Notes: generated from the sequence alone by a model not told the origin. Counted from the first letter of the stretch, positions 9,374 to 18,793 are shown. The stretch is DNA of 64,000 nucleotides from Cupriavidus metallidurans CH34 (GCF_000196015.1 NC_007973.1:1240001-1304000); one strand, 5' to 3'. Program-made: numbers and translations.

Positions 9374-9647
9374 TTTGCGCAAGTGGCTGATTCTGCAGCG
9401 ATGATTGAGCCGCGTCAAGCGGCAAGCTGCCCGTGCGCTACAGGTGGCCGATGATCGCCCGCTAATTGAGGTGTGCTGTCTGCCGGGGCGTGTGCTCTCG
9501 GAAGGGTCAAGGTTTCGTCACATTGGCCGATAGCAGCCTTCAAGGGCCGGGAGTCCATCGGTTTGGCACGGCCGCCTTTCATACATGCATCGCGCCGCAT
9601 TTCCGCTCGTCCGGTCCCGGCGCATCTCATGGAGCCGCGTTCACACC

Positions 9648-10550
9648 ATGATTCTGCTATCTCCCCAGGACCTGCCAGTGGGGCAGCCATTACCTTGGTC
9701 GCTGCTCGACGAGCAGGGCAACCTGATGCTCGACAGCGGCAGCATCATTCCCGACGCCCGCGACCTGGCCCTGGTCTTCCGCCACGGACAGGTCTGCCGG
9801 CCAGATGACATACCCGAAGCCGGCAACGAACCCGAGGTGCAAACCGCTTCGCGCCTCTCCGCTGGCCCGCTCGGCTTGCAGGTTGGCACGCTGCTGCACG
9901 TGAAGACGCCAGGCGAGAAGTCGCGCGCCGCCGCCAGCCGCCTGATCGGGTTTGTCGATCAGGGATTGTTCATCACGTGGCCAACACTTGGGGGGCGGGA
10001 CCTGATGCTGCAGGCCGGCGAGCCCTTGCTGCTACGCGGCTTCTCGGGCCAGGCCATCCACAGCTTCACCTCGACGATCACGGCGGTCTGCCGCAGCCCG
10101 TTCCGGTATCTCGTGCTGTCGGCGCCAGCGCAGACCGAGCAGATGCCCGTGCGGCGTGCGGCCCGTGTGCCTACGCGATTGGCGGCCTATTTGACCGAGG
10201 GCGGGGATGAGGATGGTCAGCCGTCCAACGCCGGCATGGATGATCGTATGAGCCAAGGGATGGCGCGGCTAGGCGTGCTGTCCGATCTCAGCACCGGCGG
10301 GGCACTTGTGCAGACATCCTCGCTGGCCCCTGCCGTGGGTCAGAAGGTGCGTCTGCGTTTTCGTCTGAAGACGGCTTCGCTCGATGCCGAAGTGATCATC
10401 GACGGCACGGTGCGCAGCGCGGCTTCGCCGGACGATGACGAATTCCCGGCCTTCGGCGTGGCATTCGATGCGCTGGGCGAGCGCGAGTTGACGCTGCTCC
10501 AATGCTTCATCTACGAGCAGTTGCTGGCCACCACCTGCATGCCGGTCTGA
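9648..10550 (+). CDS. PilZ-domain protein, flagellar-brake (YcgR)-like
   Basis: A 300-residue cytosolic protein with an N-terminal PilZN/YcgR-like beta domain (about 85-175) and a C-terminal PilZ domain (about 178-290). The c-di-GMP-binding signature is present: RRAAR (RxxxR) near residue 178 and, some 55 residues on, DLSTGG (D/NxSxxG). The family links c-di-GMP to motility or secretion. It has an extra N-terminal ~70 residues and an acidic loop (EGGDEDGQPSN) inside PilZ. No flagellar genes are close. The start at 9648 is the ATG where similarity begins; longer frames upstream lack support. Confidence 0.8.
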   Translation: MILLSPQDLPVGQPLPWSLLDEQGNLMLDSGSIIPDARDLALVFRHGQVCRPDDIPEAGNEPEVQTASRLSAGPLGLQVGTLLHVKTPGEKSRAAASRLIGFVDQGLFITWPTLGGRDLMLQAGEPLLLRGFSGQAIHSFTSTITAVCRSPFRYLVLSAPAQTEQMPVRRAARVPTRLAAYLTEGGDEDGQPSNAGMDDRMSQGMARLGVLSDLSTGGALVQTSSLAPAVGQKVRLRFRLKTASLDAEVIIDGTVRSAASPDDDEFPAFGVAFDALGERELTLLQCFIYEQLLATTCMPV

Positions 10551-10557
10551 CACGGCT

Positions 10558-10788
10558 CTGAAGCGAGACGCGCTCCAATCCACGCGCGTACTTCGGCTAG
10601 CTTGGAATGATCGTTACACTGCCTACGCGCAATTGCGGCAAGGGGTGGCGCAGGCAGCGGGGGCATCCGATGCTGATCGATGGCTACAGGTCAATCCGTT
10701 GCGCGCACGGATGTTTGCCGATCTTTCGGAAGTGCTACGGGCCTACGTCGTCGACAAGGCACCAGCGGACGAGGGCGGGGCGTGTTGA
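10558..10788 (+). pseudogene. possible small-gene remnant without a canonical start
   Basis: One frame reads through about 76 codons and looks protein-like: stretches such as LAWNDRYTAYAQLRQ, GASDADRWLQVNPLRARMF and ADLSEVLRAYVVDKAPADEG have a balanced amphipathic composition, unlike the Arg-rich translations of the other frames. It has no ATG, GTG or TTG near its beginning (first candidate CTG at 10558), so it is either a 5'-truncated gene or uses a rare start. I do not recognise the family. The remaining 10789-11128 shows no gene. Confidence 0.3.
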
Positions 10789-11128
10789 CTTGAACAAGCG
10801 GGCGCGGCGCAGTGCCAACGACTTCGATATGGCAGCCCGTGGCATGGGCACATGGCACACCAGGTACCGTCGAACCTCACGCATCCTTGAGCGTGGGGCT
10901 CGACTTCAGGCAGTCAGCGCTGTTAAGGCGGCACCGTGGAATCGACCGCCGAATAAACCATAGCGCTGTCCAGGCGCCGCTTGACAGTGCGGCCTGCTGA
11001 CGGATCGCGAATCGAATCTGTACCAAACTGTCATCGTTAAAGCTCGATTGTCGAGTATCAATTCACGCATGTTTTCGCAAGCGTAGCGTGATGGACGACT
11101 TGGGTTTCCCCAACAGAGGTCGTCAAAC

Positions 11129-12727
11129 ATGAAAAGCAAATGGTCCCTGCGCGTCGTCACGGCAATCGTGGCGATTGGCATCGTTGTCTTCCTCGCGCTT
11201 ACTGCTCCCACCACCTGGAGATTGCTGCATGCGTCACGTGACCTGCCTGACGCATCTCCCCCCGACTTGAAGAACGGACGTGTCATGTTCGTCGCTGGCG
11301 ACTGCGCGACATGCCACGCGTCGGTAGGCAAGGGCGACGATACGCTGCTCGGTGGCGGACGTTCGCTCGAAACCGCGTTCGGCACGTTCCACATGCCGAA
11401 TATCTCGTCGCATCCGAACGACGGTATCGGCCAATGGAAGCTGGAGCAGTTCATCATGGCCATGCGCGAGGGGGTCATCCCCGGCAAGGGCAATGCCTAT
11501 CCGGCCTTCCCCTATACGTCGTATCAACGCATGACGGCCAATGACCTGCGCGACCTGTTCGCCTACATGCAGTCGCTGCCGCCGGTGGCCGGCACGGTAC
11601 CCGATCACGAACTCAGATTCCCGTTTTCAATGCGGCGCGGCGTCGGTCTGTGGCGGCTGGCTTTCCTCGATGGCAAACCGTTGCCGGAGGTTGCGGCGGA
11701 CAAGAGTGAGCTCTGGCGGCGCGGCAGGTATCTGGTGGAAGGCGCGGGCCATTGCGTGGAATGCCACTCTCCGCGCAACGTGGCGGGTGCCGTGCCACTC
11801 GCGAAACGCTTCTCCGGTGGTCCCAATCCCGAAGGCACTGGATACATCCCGAATATCACGCCCGATGAGACGGGCATTGGGTACTGGTCCGTGCACGATA
11901 TCGCGCGTTATCTCGAAGACGGTGTCGGCCCGATCGGCATGAAGGCTGGCGGAGACATGAAAGAGGTCATCGAGAACACCGCGCGGCTCTCGCACAAGGA
12001 TCGACTGGCGATGGCCGAGTACCTGAAGTCCGTGCCGGCCGTCGAAGCACCGAACGCTGGTGCGCCGAAGCCGAACCGCACGGCAGAGGTGATCATGCTC
12101 CCGGCTGCCCACGCGGGGGCGGGGCCATCGAAACTGACTGCGCTGTTGGCATCGCCCGATGTGATCGGCAAGAGCGATGCGCTCTACGTCGTTTCTCCCG
12201 CGCCTTTCACGCTGGAGGCGAGCGGCACGGCCGAGGATGGCAAGCTGCTTGGCGCCACGAGAGTCGCCGTCCTGTCGAGAGACGGGGGGCGCATGCGGGT
12301 ACGCGTCGACGGCTGGCAACTTGACGGCTCGGACAGCGCGGTCTACGCGCTCCCGGGGCAACGGATCCTGCAGGCCGTGCTGTCGCCCGAGGCGATTGCC
12401 AGGGTGAAGCGCTTGTCGTCGATCAAGGACGAGCATACGGGTCAGCAGTGGCATCAGGCCAGTCTGGAAGTATGGATCGCCCAGAAGGGATTGTCGGCGG
12501 ATCTTGCGCAACTCTGGCATCACAGCGATGAAACGTATCGCGCGTCTTGCGCCACGTGCCACGCACTGCCACACAGCGAGGATTTCCTCGCGAACCAATG
12601 GATCGGGACGCTCGGCGCCATGAAGCGCTACACGTCGCTGGACGATGCCGAGTACCGGTTGCTGCTGTCGTGGCTGCAGTATCACTCGAAGGACGTCGGT
12701 ACGTCGTCGAAGGGCAACCATCCATGA
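11129..12727 (+). CDS. membrane-anchored three-heme c-type cytochrome, TorC-like C-terminus
   Basis: A 532-residue protein with an uncleaved N-terminal anchor (about residues 8-28) and three CXXCH heme sites: C59-C62-H63, C209-C212-H213 and C474-C477-H478. The first two, with their spacing and MPNISSHPNDGIG / IPNITPDETGIG motifs, resemble the cytochrome subunits of membrane dehydrogenases. The last ~200 residues, including NQWIGTLGAMKRYTSLDDAE, resemble the C-terminal mono-heme domain of TorC. It probably carries electrons from quinol or cytochrome to the TorA-like enzyme encoded downstream. It overlaps the next gene by ATGA. The full NapC-type tetraheme domain of canonical TorC is missing. 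Confidence 0.88.
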   Translation: MKSKWSLRVVTAIVAIGIVVFLALTAPTTWRLLHASRDLPDASPPDLKNGRVMFVAGDCATCHASVGKGDDTLLGGGRSLETAFGTFHMPNISSHPNDGIGQWKLEQFIMAMREGVIPGKGNAYPAFPYTSYQRMTANDLRDLFAYMQSLPPVAGTVPDHELRFPFSMRRGVGLWRLAFLDGKPLPEVAADKSELWRRGRYLVEGAGHCVECHSPRNVAGAVPLAKRFSGGPNPEGTGYIPNITPDETGIGYWSVHDIARYLEDGVGPIGMKAGGDMKEVIENTARLSHKDRLAMAEYLKSVPAVEAPNAGAPKPNRTAEVIMLPAAHAGAGPSKLTALLASPDVIGKSDALYVVSPAPFTLEASGTAEDGKLLGATRVAVLSRDGGRMRVRVDGWQLDGSDSAVYALPGQRILQAVLSPEAIARVKRLSSIKDEHTGQQWHQASLEVWIAQKGLSADLAQLWHHSDETYRASCATCHALPHSEDFLANQWIGTLGAMKRYTSLDDAEYRLLLSWLQYHSKDVGTSSKGNHP

Positions 12728-13416
12728 CGAGCGCCACCGAAGATAGCGGAGTCCCGGACGTGACGGTGGCGCCGGTGCTCGAATGGATTGCGGGCTTGCT
12801 GGTGGCGCCACCGACCGGGAACCAGATCGCGCGATTGCGCTCGCCGGAGGGTTGCGCGGTTCTCGGCGCCATTGCGGCGGAATGGTCGAGTCATGCCGCC
12901 ATGCTCCAGATTCGCCGGGCGCTGGACCCTTGCAAGCCAGCGGACACCGTGGCTGCGGATTTGTCCGTCAGCTACACGCGGTTGTTCGAAGGGGTTTGCG
13001 GCATCCCTGCCGTATCACTTTACGAGAGTACCTATGCCGTTGCCGCCCGCGAGGCGCCGGCGCAGCCGAGGCTGTACGGCCGCGCCGCAGGCGAGATGGA
13101 TGCGCTGCTGCGGCAATTCAGGATGGGCCTCGGCGCCACGCGCGAAGCCTCTGACCATATATCGATCGAACTCGCGCTCCTTGCAGCGCTGCTGCGCAAG
13201 GGGCACATCGGCGGCGAGGTATTGATGCGGGCGCGGCTCGCAGGCTGGATGCCGGCACTGATCGAAGGATGTATCGCGCTGGACCCGGACGGCTTCTATG
13301 GCGGGCTGGCGCGGCTGCTGGGCAATCTGAATCTGCTGGAGGCGCTGGGGCCCGATGGCCGGCCCCGCCTCGTCTCCGTGATCGATGGACAAGACGGGAG
13401 TCACCATGTCGAATGA
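12724..13416 (+). CDS. torD: TorD-family molybdoenzyme chaperone
   Basis: A 230-residue all-helical protein of the TorD/DmsD family, which binds apo-reductase and its Tat signal until the molybdenum cofactor is inserted. Recognisable parts are LSVSYTRLFEG near the first third and the ASDHISIELALLAALL helix, close to the family EPxDHL/D-H signature. Its ATG overlaps the cytochrome stop (ATGA), and its end overlaps the start of the reductase gene, so the three genes are a tight operon. Confidence 0.85.
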   Translation: MTSATEDSGVPDVTVAPVLEWIAGLLVAPPTGNQIARLRSPEGCAVLGAIAAEWSSHAAMLQIRRALDPCKPADTVAADLSVSYTRLFEGVCGIPAVSLYESTYAVAAREAPAQPRLYGRAAGEMDALLRQFRMGLGATREASDHISIELALLAALLRKGHIGGEVLMRARLAGWMPALIEGCIALDPDGFYGGLARLLGNLNLLEALGPDGRPRLVSVIDGQDGSHHVE

Positions 13417-15883
13417 ATTTGGGAAGTCGGACACGAACATTTCTCGCCGCCGCTTTATCCAGGGCGCGCTGGCCGCGGGTACATTGGGTTCCACTGGGGC
13501 CACGCTACTGGCGTCGGGTGCGCGGTCGGCGACGGCGGGCAGTCGCGAGGTCCTGACTGGATCGCACTGGGGGGCGTTTTACATGCGTGTGGACGATGGC
13601 CGGGTAACGGGCGTCCGGCCGTGGGAGAAGGACCCGAAGCCATCGCATCAATTGCCCGGTGTGCTGGACTCGATGTACTCACCGACGCGCATCCGCCATC
13701 CGATGGTGCGCCGGGCCTGGTTGGAACGTGGGCCCGGCGCCGATCCCGAGGGGCGCGGCAAGGGCGATTTCGTTCGGGTCAGTTGGGAGAAGGCGCTCGA
13801 TCTCGTGGCTGCGGAGCTGATGCGTGTGCGAAAGAAACACGGGCCGACCTCGATCTTCGGTGGCTCCTATGGCTGGAAGAGTCCCGGCAAGCTGCACAAT
13901 TGCCAGACTCTGCTGGCACGCGCGCTGACCGTCAACGGCGGATTCGTCAGCCGCAGCGGGGACTACTCGACCGGCGCGGCACAGGTGATCCTGCCTTACG
14001 TGGTGGGATCGATCGACGTCTACGAGCAACCCACCGCGTGGCCGGTGCTGGCCGAGCACACGGAACTGATGGTTTTCTGGGCGGCCGATCCGATGGTCAC
14101 GAACCAGATCGGTTGGCAGGTGCCTGACCATGGCGCCTATCCTGGCATGGAAGCATTGAAGAGCAAGGGCGTAAAGGTGATCTGCATCGATCCGGTGCGA
14201 ACGGACACCCGCCGCTATTTCGATGCCGAATGGCTGGCACCGCGCCCGCATACCGATGTCGCGATGATGCTTGGGATCGCGCATACGCTGTACACGGAAA
14301 AGCTGCACGATGCGAAGTTCCTGGCCCGCTATACCACTGGCTTCGATCGGTTCGTTCCCTATCTGACGGGGGAGTCCGATGGTGTGGCCAAGAATGCGGA
14401 GTGGGCGGCGGGCATCTGCGAGATACCTGCGGACACGATCCGCGATCTCGCGCGCCGATTCGCTTCGAAGCGCACGATGCTGGCGGCAGGGTGGTCCATT
14501 CAGCGTCAGCATCATGGAGAGCAGTCACACTGGATGCTGGTGACGCTGGCGTCGATGCTGGGGCAGATCGGATTGCCCGGTGGGGGCTATGGCTTCACCT
14601 ATCACTATGCCAATGGCGGCAGCCCCACGGCTACCGGGCCAGTGCTGCCGGGTATCGTCGGCGGTGCGAAGCCGCCGCCAGGATCGGAGTGGCTCGAAGC
14701 GGGTGGGACGGAGACGATACCGGTCTCGCGCATCGTCGAGATGCTCGAGAATCCCGGCAAGCCGTACGACTTCAATGGCAAGCGCTCGAAGTACCCTGAC
14801 ATCCGGCTGGCCTACTGGGTCGGTGGCAATCCGTTCATGCATCATCAGGATCGTAACCGGATGATCAAGGCGTGGCGCAAGCTCGATACGTTCATCGTGC
14901 AGGACTTCCAGTGGACAGCCACCGCGCGTCATGCGGACATCGTGCTTCCGTGCACTACGACCTACGAGCGCAATGACATCGAAGGCATTGGCGACTACTC
15001 GATGAGCCACATCCTGGCGATGCGCAAGGTGGTGGACCCACTGTTCGAGGCGCGCGACGACTACGACATCTTCGCGGCGATCTGCGAGCGCATGGGTACC
15101 GGCAAGGCGTTCACAGAGGGGCGCGACGACATGGCCTGGATTCGCACGTTCTACGAAGCGGCGCGTGTTCAGGCACGCGGTAAGCGCATGGAAATGCCAG
15201 TGTTCGATGTGTTCTGGAACAGCAACAAGCCGCTGGCGTTCCCGATCGGCGAGGAGGCGAAGGGTTACATCCGGCACAAGGAGTTCCGCGATGACCCGCT
15301 GCTCAATGCGCTCGGCACGCCCTCGGGACGGATCGAGATCTACTCGTCGAACATCGCGCGCATGAAATACGACGATTGCCCGCCTCATCCCACCTGGATG
15401 GAGCCGCTGGAACGGCTGGGTGGGCCCACGACCAGGTATCCGTTGCATATCGACAGCAGCCATCCCGGAAGCCGCCTGCATTCGCAGTTGTGCGGCACGG
15501 TGCTGCGCGGGAGCTATGCCATCAAGGGACGCGAACCGTGCCTGATGCATCCGGAAGATGCCAAGATCCGTGGGATTGCCGATGGCGACATCGTACGTGT
15601 GTTCAATGATCGCGGGCAGATGCTGGTAGGCGTCAGGCTTACCGACGACATACGCCGTGGCGTTATCCGCGTGTGCGAGGGCGGGTGGTACGACCCTGCA
15701 GAGCCAGGCAAGCCCGGGACGCTGTGCCGATATGGCGACGTCAACAACCTGACGACTGGCATCGGTACCTCGAAGCTGGCGCAAGGCAATTGCGGACACA
15801 CGGCCATGGCCGACGTCGAGAAGTACCGGGGACCGGCACCTGCCGTCGAGGTGTTCAAAGCGCCGCGCGGGGGCGACGCCTGA
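13406..15883 (+). CDS. torA: periplasmic molybdopterin reductase, TMAO/DMSO reductase (TorA) family
   Basis: An 825-residue Mo-bis-MGD enzyme exported by Tat: the N-terminus has SRRRFIQGALAAG. It lacks an N-terminal iron-sulfur motif, as in the TorA/DorA/BisC group. Ser188 in SGDYSTGAAQ is the expected molybdenum ligand. Further signatures are the WSIQRQHHGEQSHWM stretch and the C-terminal molydopterin-dinucleotide domain (HSQLCGTVLRG, LMHPEDAKIRGIADGD). I start at 13406 because GGGAG lies 7 bases before it; an ATG at 13385 is in frame but has no such site. Likely substrate is TMAO or a related N-/S-oxide; no torSTR genes are nearby. Confidence 0.9.
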   Translation: MSNEFGKSDTNISRRRFIQGALAAGTLGSTGATLLASGARSATAGSREVLTGSHWGAFYMRVDDGRVTGVRPWEKDPKPSHQLPGVLDSMYSPTRIRHPMVRRAWLERGPGADPEGRGKGDFVRVSWEKALDLVAAELMRVRKKHGPTSIFGGSYGWKSPGKLHNCQTLLARALTVNGGFVSRSGDYSTGAAQVILPYVVGSIDVYEQPTAWPVLAEHTELMVFWAADPMVTNQIGWQVPDHGAYPGMEALKSKGVKVICIDPVRTDTRRYFDAEWLAPRPHTDVAMMLGIAHTLYTEKLHDAKFLARYTTGFDRFVPYLTGESDGVAKNAEWAAGICEIPADTIRDLARRFASKRTMLAAGWSIQRQHHGEQSHWMLVTLASMLGQIGLPGGGYGFTYHYANGGSPTATGPVLPGIVGGAKPPPGSEWLEAGGTETIPVSRIVEMLENPGKPYDFNGKRSKYPDIRLAYWVGGNPFMHHQDRNRMIKAWRKLDTFIVQDFQWTATARHADIVLPCTTTYERNDIEGIGDYSMSHILAMRKVVDPLFEARDDYDIFAAICERMGTGKAFTEGRDDMAWIRTFYEAARVQARGKRMEMPVFDVFWNSNKPLAFPIGEEAKGYIRHKEFRDDPLLNALGTPSGRIEIYSSNIARMKYDDCPPHPTWMEPLERLGGPTTRYPLHIDSSHPGSRLHSQLCGTVLRGSYAIKGREPCLMHPEDAKIRGIADGDIVRVFNDRGQMLVGVRLTDDIRRGVIRVCEGGWYDPAEPGKPGTLCRYGDVNNLTTGIGTSKLAQGNCGHTAMADVEKYRGPAPAVEVFKAPRGGDA

Positions 15884-15918
15884 GTCGTGGTTCGCCCAAA
15901 AGAAGGTTCGCCCAATAG

Positions 15919-15945
15919 AAAACGCCGGCCATTGGCCGGCGTTTT
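15919..15945. terminator. bidirectional intrinsic terminator
   Basis: Perfect 12-bp arms AAAACGCCGGCC / GGCCGGCGTTTT with a 3-base loop. A-run and T-run on both sides let it end both the torA-like operon (plus) and the ETF-QO gene (minus). Confidence 0.9.
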
Positions 15946-15990
15946 CCTTGTCCTGCAATGCCGCCTGATCCTGTCTCGGGCGGCAGCGTA

Positions 15991-17676
15991 TTACATGCCC
16001 ACGTAGTTCGGGCCGCCGCCGCCTTCCGGCGTGACCCACACGATGTTCTGCGTCGGGTCCTTGATGTCGCACGTCTTGCAGTGCACGCAGTTCTGCGCGT
16101 TGATCTGCAGGCGCTCCTTGCCGTCATCGTTCTGCACGAACTCGTACACGCCAGCCGGGCAGTAGCGCGACTCGGGGCCGGCGTACTTTTCCCAGTTGAT
16201 GTTCACCGGCACGTTCGCGTCCTTGAGCGTCAGGTGCGCGGGCTGGTTTTCTTCGTGGTTCGTGTTGCTGATGAACACTGACGAGAGACGATCGAACGTG
16301 AGCTTGCCGTCCGGCTTCGGATAGACGATCTTCTCGCATTCGGCGGCCGGCTTCAGGTACACGTGATCCGGCTTTTCGCGGTGGAGGGTCCAGGGCGGGT
16401 TGCGGATGCCCAGCTTCGGCAGCAGCCATTGCTCGATACCGGTCATCAGCGTGGCGGTAGTGCGGCCCTTCTTGAACCACTGCTTGAAGTTCTTCGCTTG
16501 CAGCAGTTCCTTGTGGAGCCAGCTCGATTCGAACGCGGCGGGGTAGGCGGTCAGTTCGTCGTGCTGACGGCCGCCCTGCAGCGCGTCGTAGGCGGCCTCG
16601 GCGGCCAGCATGCCAGTCTTGATCGCAGCGTGGCTTCCCTTGATACGCGAGGCGTTCAGGTAGCCGGCGTCGCAACCCACCAGCGCGCCACCCGGGAACA
16701 CGGTCTTCGGCAGCGACAGCAGGCCGCCGGCGGTGATCGCGCGGGCGCCATAGCCGATTCGCTTGCCGCCTTCAAAGTAAGCGCGGATTTCCGGGTGCGT
16801 CTTGAAGCGCTGGAATTCCTCGAACGGCGACAGCCACGGGTTCGTGTAGTCCAGGCCAACCACGAAGCCCACTGCGACCTTGTTGTCCTCCATGTGATAG
16901 AGGAACGAGCCGCCGTAGGTTGCCGGGTCGAGCGGCCAGCCAGCCGTGTGCACCACCAGACCGGGCTTATGCTTGGCCGGATCGATTTCCCACAGTTCCT
17001 TCAGGCCAATGCCGTAGCTTTGCGGGTCCTTGCCGGCGTCGAGCTTGTACTTGGCGATGATCTGCTTGCCCAGGTGGCCACGCGCGCCCTCGGCGAAGAT
17101 CGTGTACTTGGCGTGGAGCTCCATGCCGAGCTGGAAGTTCTCGGTGGGCTCGCCTTCCTTGCTGATACCCATGTTGCCCGTGGCAACGCCCTTGACCGAG
17201 CCGTCCTCGTTGTACAGGACTTCGGCGGCCGGGAAGCCCGGGAAAATTTCCACGCCCAGGGCCTCGGCCTGCTGGCCCATCCAGCGCACGAAGTTCGACA
17301 GGCTGACGATGTAGTTGCCGTGGTTGTGGAAGCACTCCGGCAGCAGCGCCGGCGGGGTGCCCTTGGAGCCGGATTCGTTCAGGAACAGGAACTTGTCTTC
17401 TGTTACCGGCTGGTTCAGCGGCGCGCCGAGTTCCTTCCAGTTCGGGATCAGTTCAGTGAGCGCGCGCGGATCCATGATCGCGCCGGACAGGATGTGAGCG
17501 CCGGGCTCCGAGCCCTTCTCCAGCACACAGACATTGACGTCGCCGCCTTTTTCTTGCGCCAGTTGCTTCAGGCGAATAGCCGTGGCGAGGCCTGCAGGTC
17601 CGCCGCCAACGATGACGACGTCGTACTCCATGGCTTCTCGCGGGCCGAACTGCTCGACGAGCTGTTGCTGATCCAT
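15991..17676 (-). CDS. etfD: electron-transfer flavoprotein-ubiquinone oxidoreductase
   Basis: A 561-residue inner-membrane-associated enzyme that passes electrons from reduced ETF (from acyl-CoA and other dehydrogenases) to ubiquinone. The N-terminal FAD site is YDVVIVGGGPAGLATAIRLK; the C-terminal ferredoxin-like domain has CVHCKTCDIKDP, ligands for the 4Fe-4S cluster, with another Cys in RYCPAG. Length and order fit ETF-QO fully. It is a single-gene unit facing a 331-base intergenic region that holds a fatty-acid-regulator-like palindrome. Confidence 0.96.
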   Translation of the reverse strand: MDQQQLVEQFGPREAMEYDVVIVGGGPAGLATAIRLKQLAQEKGGDVNVCVLEKGSEPGAHILSGAIMDPRALTELIPNWKELGAPLNQPVTEDKFLFLNESGSKGTPPALLPECFHNHGNYIVSLSNFVRWMGQQAEALGVEIFPGFPAAEVLYNEDGSVKGVATGNMGISKEGEPTENFQLGMELHAKYTIFAEGARGHLGKQIIAKYKLDAGKDPQSYGIGLKELWEIDPAKHKPGLVVHTAGWPLDPATYGGSFLYHMEDNKVAVGFVVGLDYTNPWLSPFEEFQRFKTHPEIRAYFEGGKRIGYGARAITAGGLLSLPKTVFPGGALVGCDAGYLNASRIKGSHAAIKTGMLAAEAAYDALQGGRQHDELTAYPAAFESSWLHKELLQAKNFKQWFKKGRTTATLMTGIEQWLLPKLGIRNPPWTLHREKPDHVYLKPAAECEKIVYPKPDGKLTFDRLSSVFISNTNHEENQPAHLTLKDANVPVNINWEKYAGPESRYCPAGVYEFVQNDDGKERLQINAQNCVHCKTCDIKDPTQNIVWVTPEGGGGPNYVGM

Positions 17677-17905
17677 TGTCTCTTACCCTCTGTTTCTTCT
17701 GGGCGGCAATACTGCCGCATGGGTCGCAGTCCGTCGTGCGGGTGCTGCGGTTTGTGGGAATGCGGTGACCGGGCTCCAAGAAACTGGCGGGGATTGGCGG
17801 GGCTTTGCGAAGTCTCCCGCATTTCCCCCTTTCGCTTTGGGGACCAAGTTCTTAGAATCTCCGGCATTGTCCGGGACTCGACACCCTCAGGCAAGATTTT
17901 TTTTT

Positions 17906-17917
17906 GAACGACCGTTC
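17906..17917. promoter_or_regulatory. candidate TetR-type operator between ETF-QO and SDR genes
   Basis: GAACG-AC-CGTTC is a perfect 12-base dyad flanked on both sides by a run of eight to nine T. It resembles the GAACG-N2-CGTTC sites described for TetR-type fatty-acid-degradation regulators in beta-proteobacteria (FadP/PsrA group). It is 230 bases from the ETF-QO start and 90 from the SDR start. The rest of 17677-18007 shows no gene. Confidence 0.45.
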
Positions 17918-18007
17918 TTTTTTTTGGTAAGCTGCGGCCGCCAGCCTATGTAACGTCGGCGCCGCACGTCCGGCTGGGCCGGGCGCCCCCCAAACTCCGA
18001 GGTAACT

Positions 18008-18793
18008 ATGGGTCTGTCGATTAATCTGGAAGGCAAGGTCGCGCTGGTGACCGGCGCGTCAAGCGGCCTGGGCACGCGTTTTTCCAATGTTCTGGCGGCC
18101 GCCGGGGCCAAGGTGGTACTGGCTTCGCGCCGAGTGGAACGGCTCAAGGAGCTACGTGCCTCGATCGAGGCAGACGGCGGCAGCGCGCACGTGGTGCAGC
18201 TCGACGTGACCGATCCGGACAGTATCCGGGCGGCCGTGGCGCACGCCGAAACCGAGGCTGGCGCGATCGACATCCTGGTCAACAATTCGGGCGTTTCCAC
18301 CACGCAGAAGTTGACCGACGTCACCGCTGACGACTTCGATTTCGTCTTCGATACCAATACGCGGGGCGCGTTCTTTGTCGCCCAGGAAGTGGCCAAGCGC
18401 ATGATCGCGCGGGCCAAGGGCGCCGAAAAACTGGGCAATCCGCTGCCCCAGGCGCGAATCGTCAATATTGCGTCTGTGGCCGGTCTCAAGGTACTGTCGC
18501 AGATCGGTGTCTACTGCATGAGCAAGGCTGCCGTGGTCCATATGACCAAGGCGATGGCGCTGGAATGGGCGCGGCATGGAATCAATACCAACGCGATCTG
18601 CCCGGGCTATATCGACACCGAGATCAACCACCATCACTGGGACACCGACGCGGGGCAGAAGCTGATCCAGATGCTGCCGCGCAAGCGCCTGGGCCAACCC
18701 GAAGACCTCGATGGCCTGTTGCTGCTGCTGGCGTCCGATGCCTCGCGCTTTATCAATGGCGCGGTGGTTACGGCCGACGATGGCATGGTCTGA
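18008..18793 (+). CDS. short-chain dehydrogenase/reductase
   Basis: A 261-residue classical SDR. The cofactor motif TGASSGLG, the NNSG motif, the catalytic Ser (VNIASVAG) and YCMSKAAV (YxxxK) are all present, plus CPGYIDTEI. It is FabG-like in length and probably reduces a 3-oxo- or oxidises a 3-hydroxyacyl substrate with NAD(P). GAGG precedes the ATG. Shared intergenic region with ETF-QO suggests acyl-CoA metabolism, but the actual substrate is unknown. Confidence 0.88.
   Translation: MGLSINLEGKVALVTGASSGLGTRFSNVLAAAGAKVVLASRRVERLKELRASIEADGGSAHVVQLDVTDPDSIRAAVAHAETEAGAIDILVNNSGVSTTQKLTDVTADDFDFVFDTNTRGAFFVAQEVAKRMIARAKGAEKLGNPLPQARIVNIASVAGLKVLSQIGVYCMSKAAVVHMTKAMALEWARHGINTNAICPGYIDTEINHHHWDTDAGQKLIQMLPRKRLGQPEDLDGLLLLLASDASRFINGAVVTADDGMV

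Noticed and set aside
9415..9690. 91-codon minus-strand frame between the GntR and PilZ genes
   Set aside because: Overlaps the PilZ start, no ribosome-binding site and no protein-like composition.
10607..10963. 118-codon open frame after the PilZ gene
   Set aside because: Arg-rich and without features; the other frame at 10558-10788 looks more protein-like.
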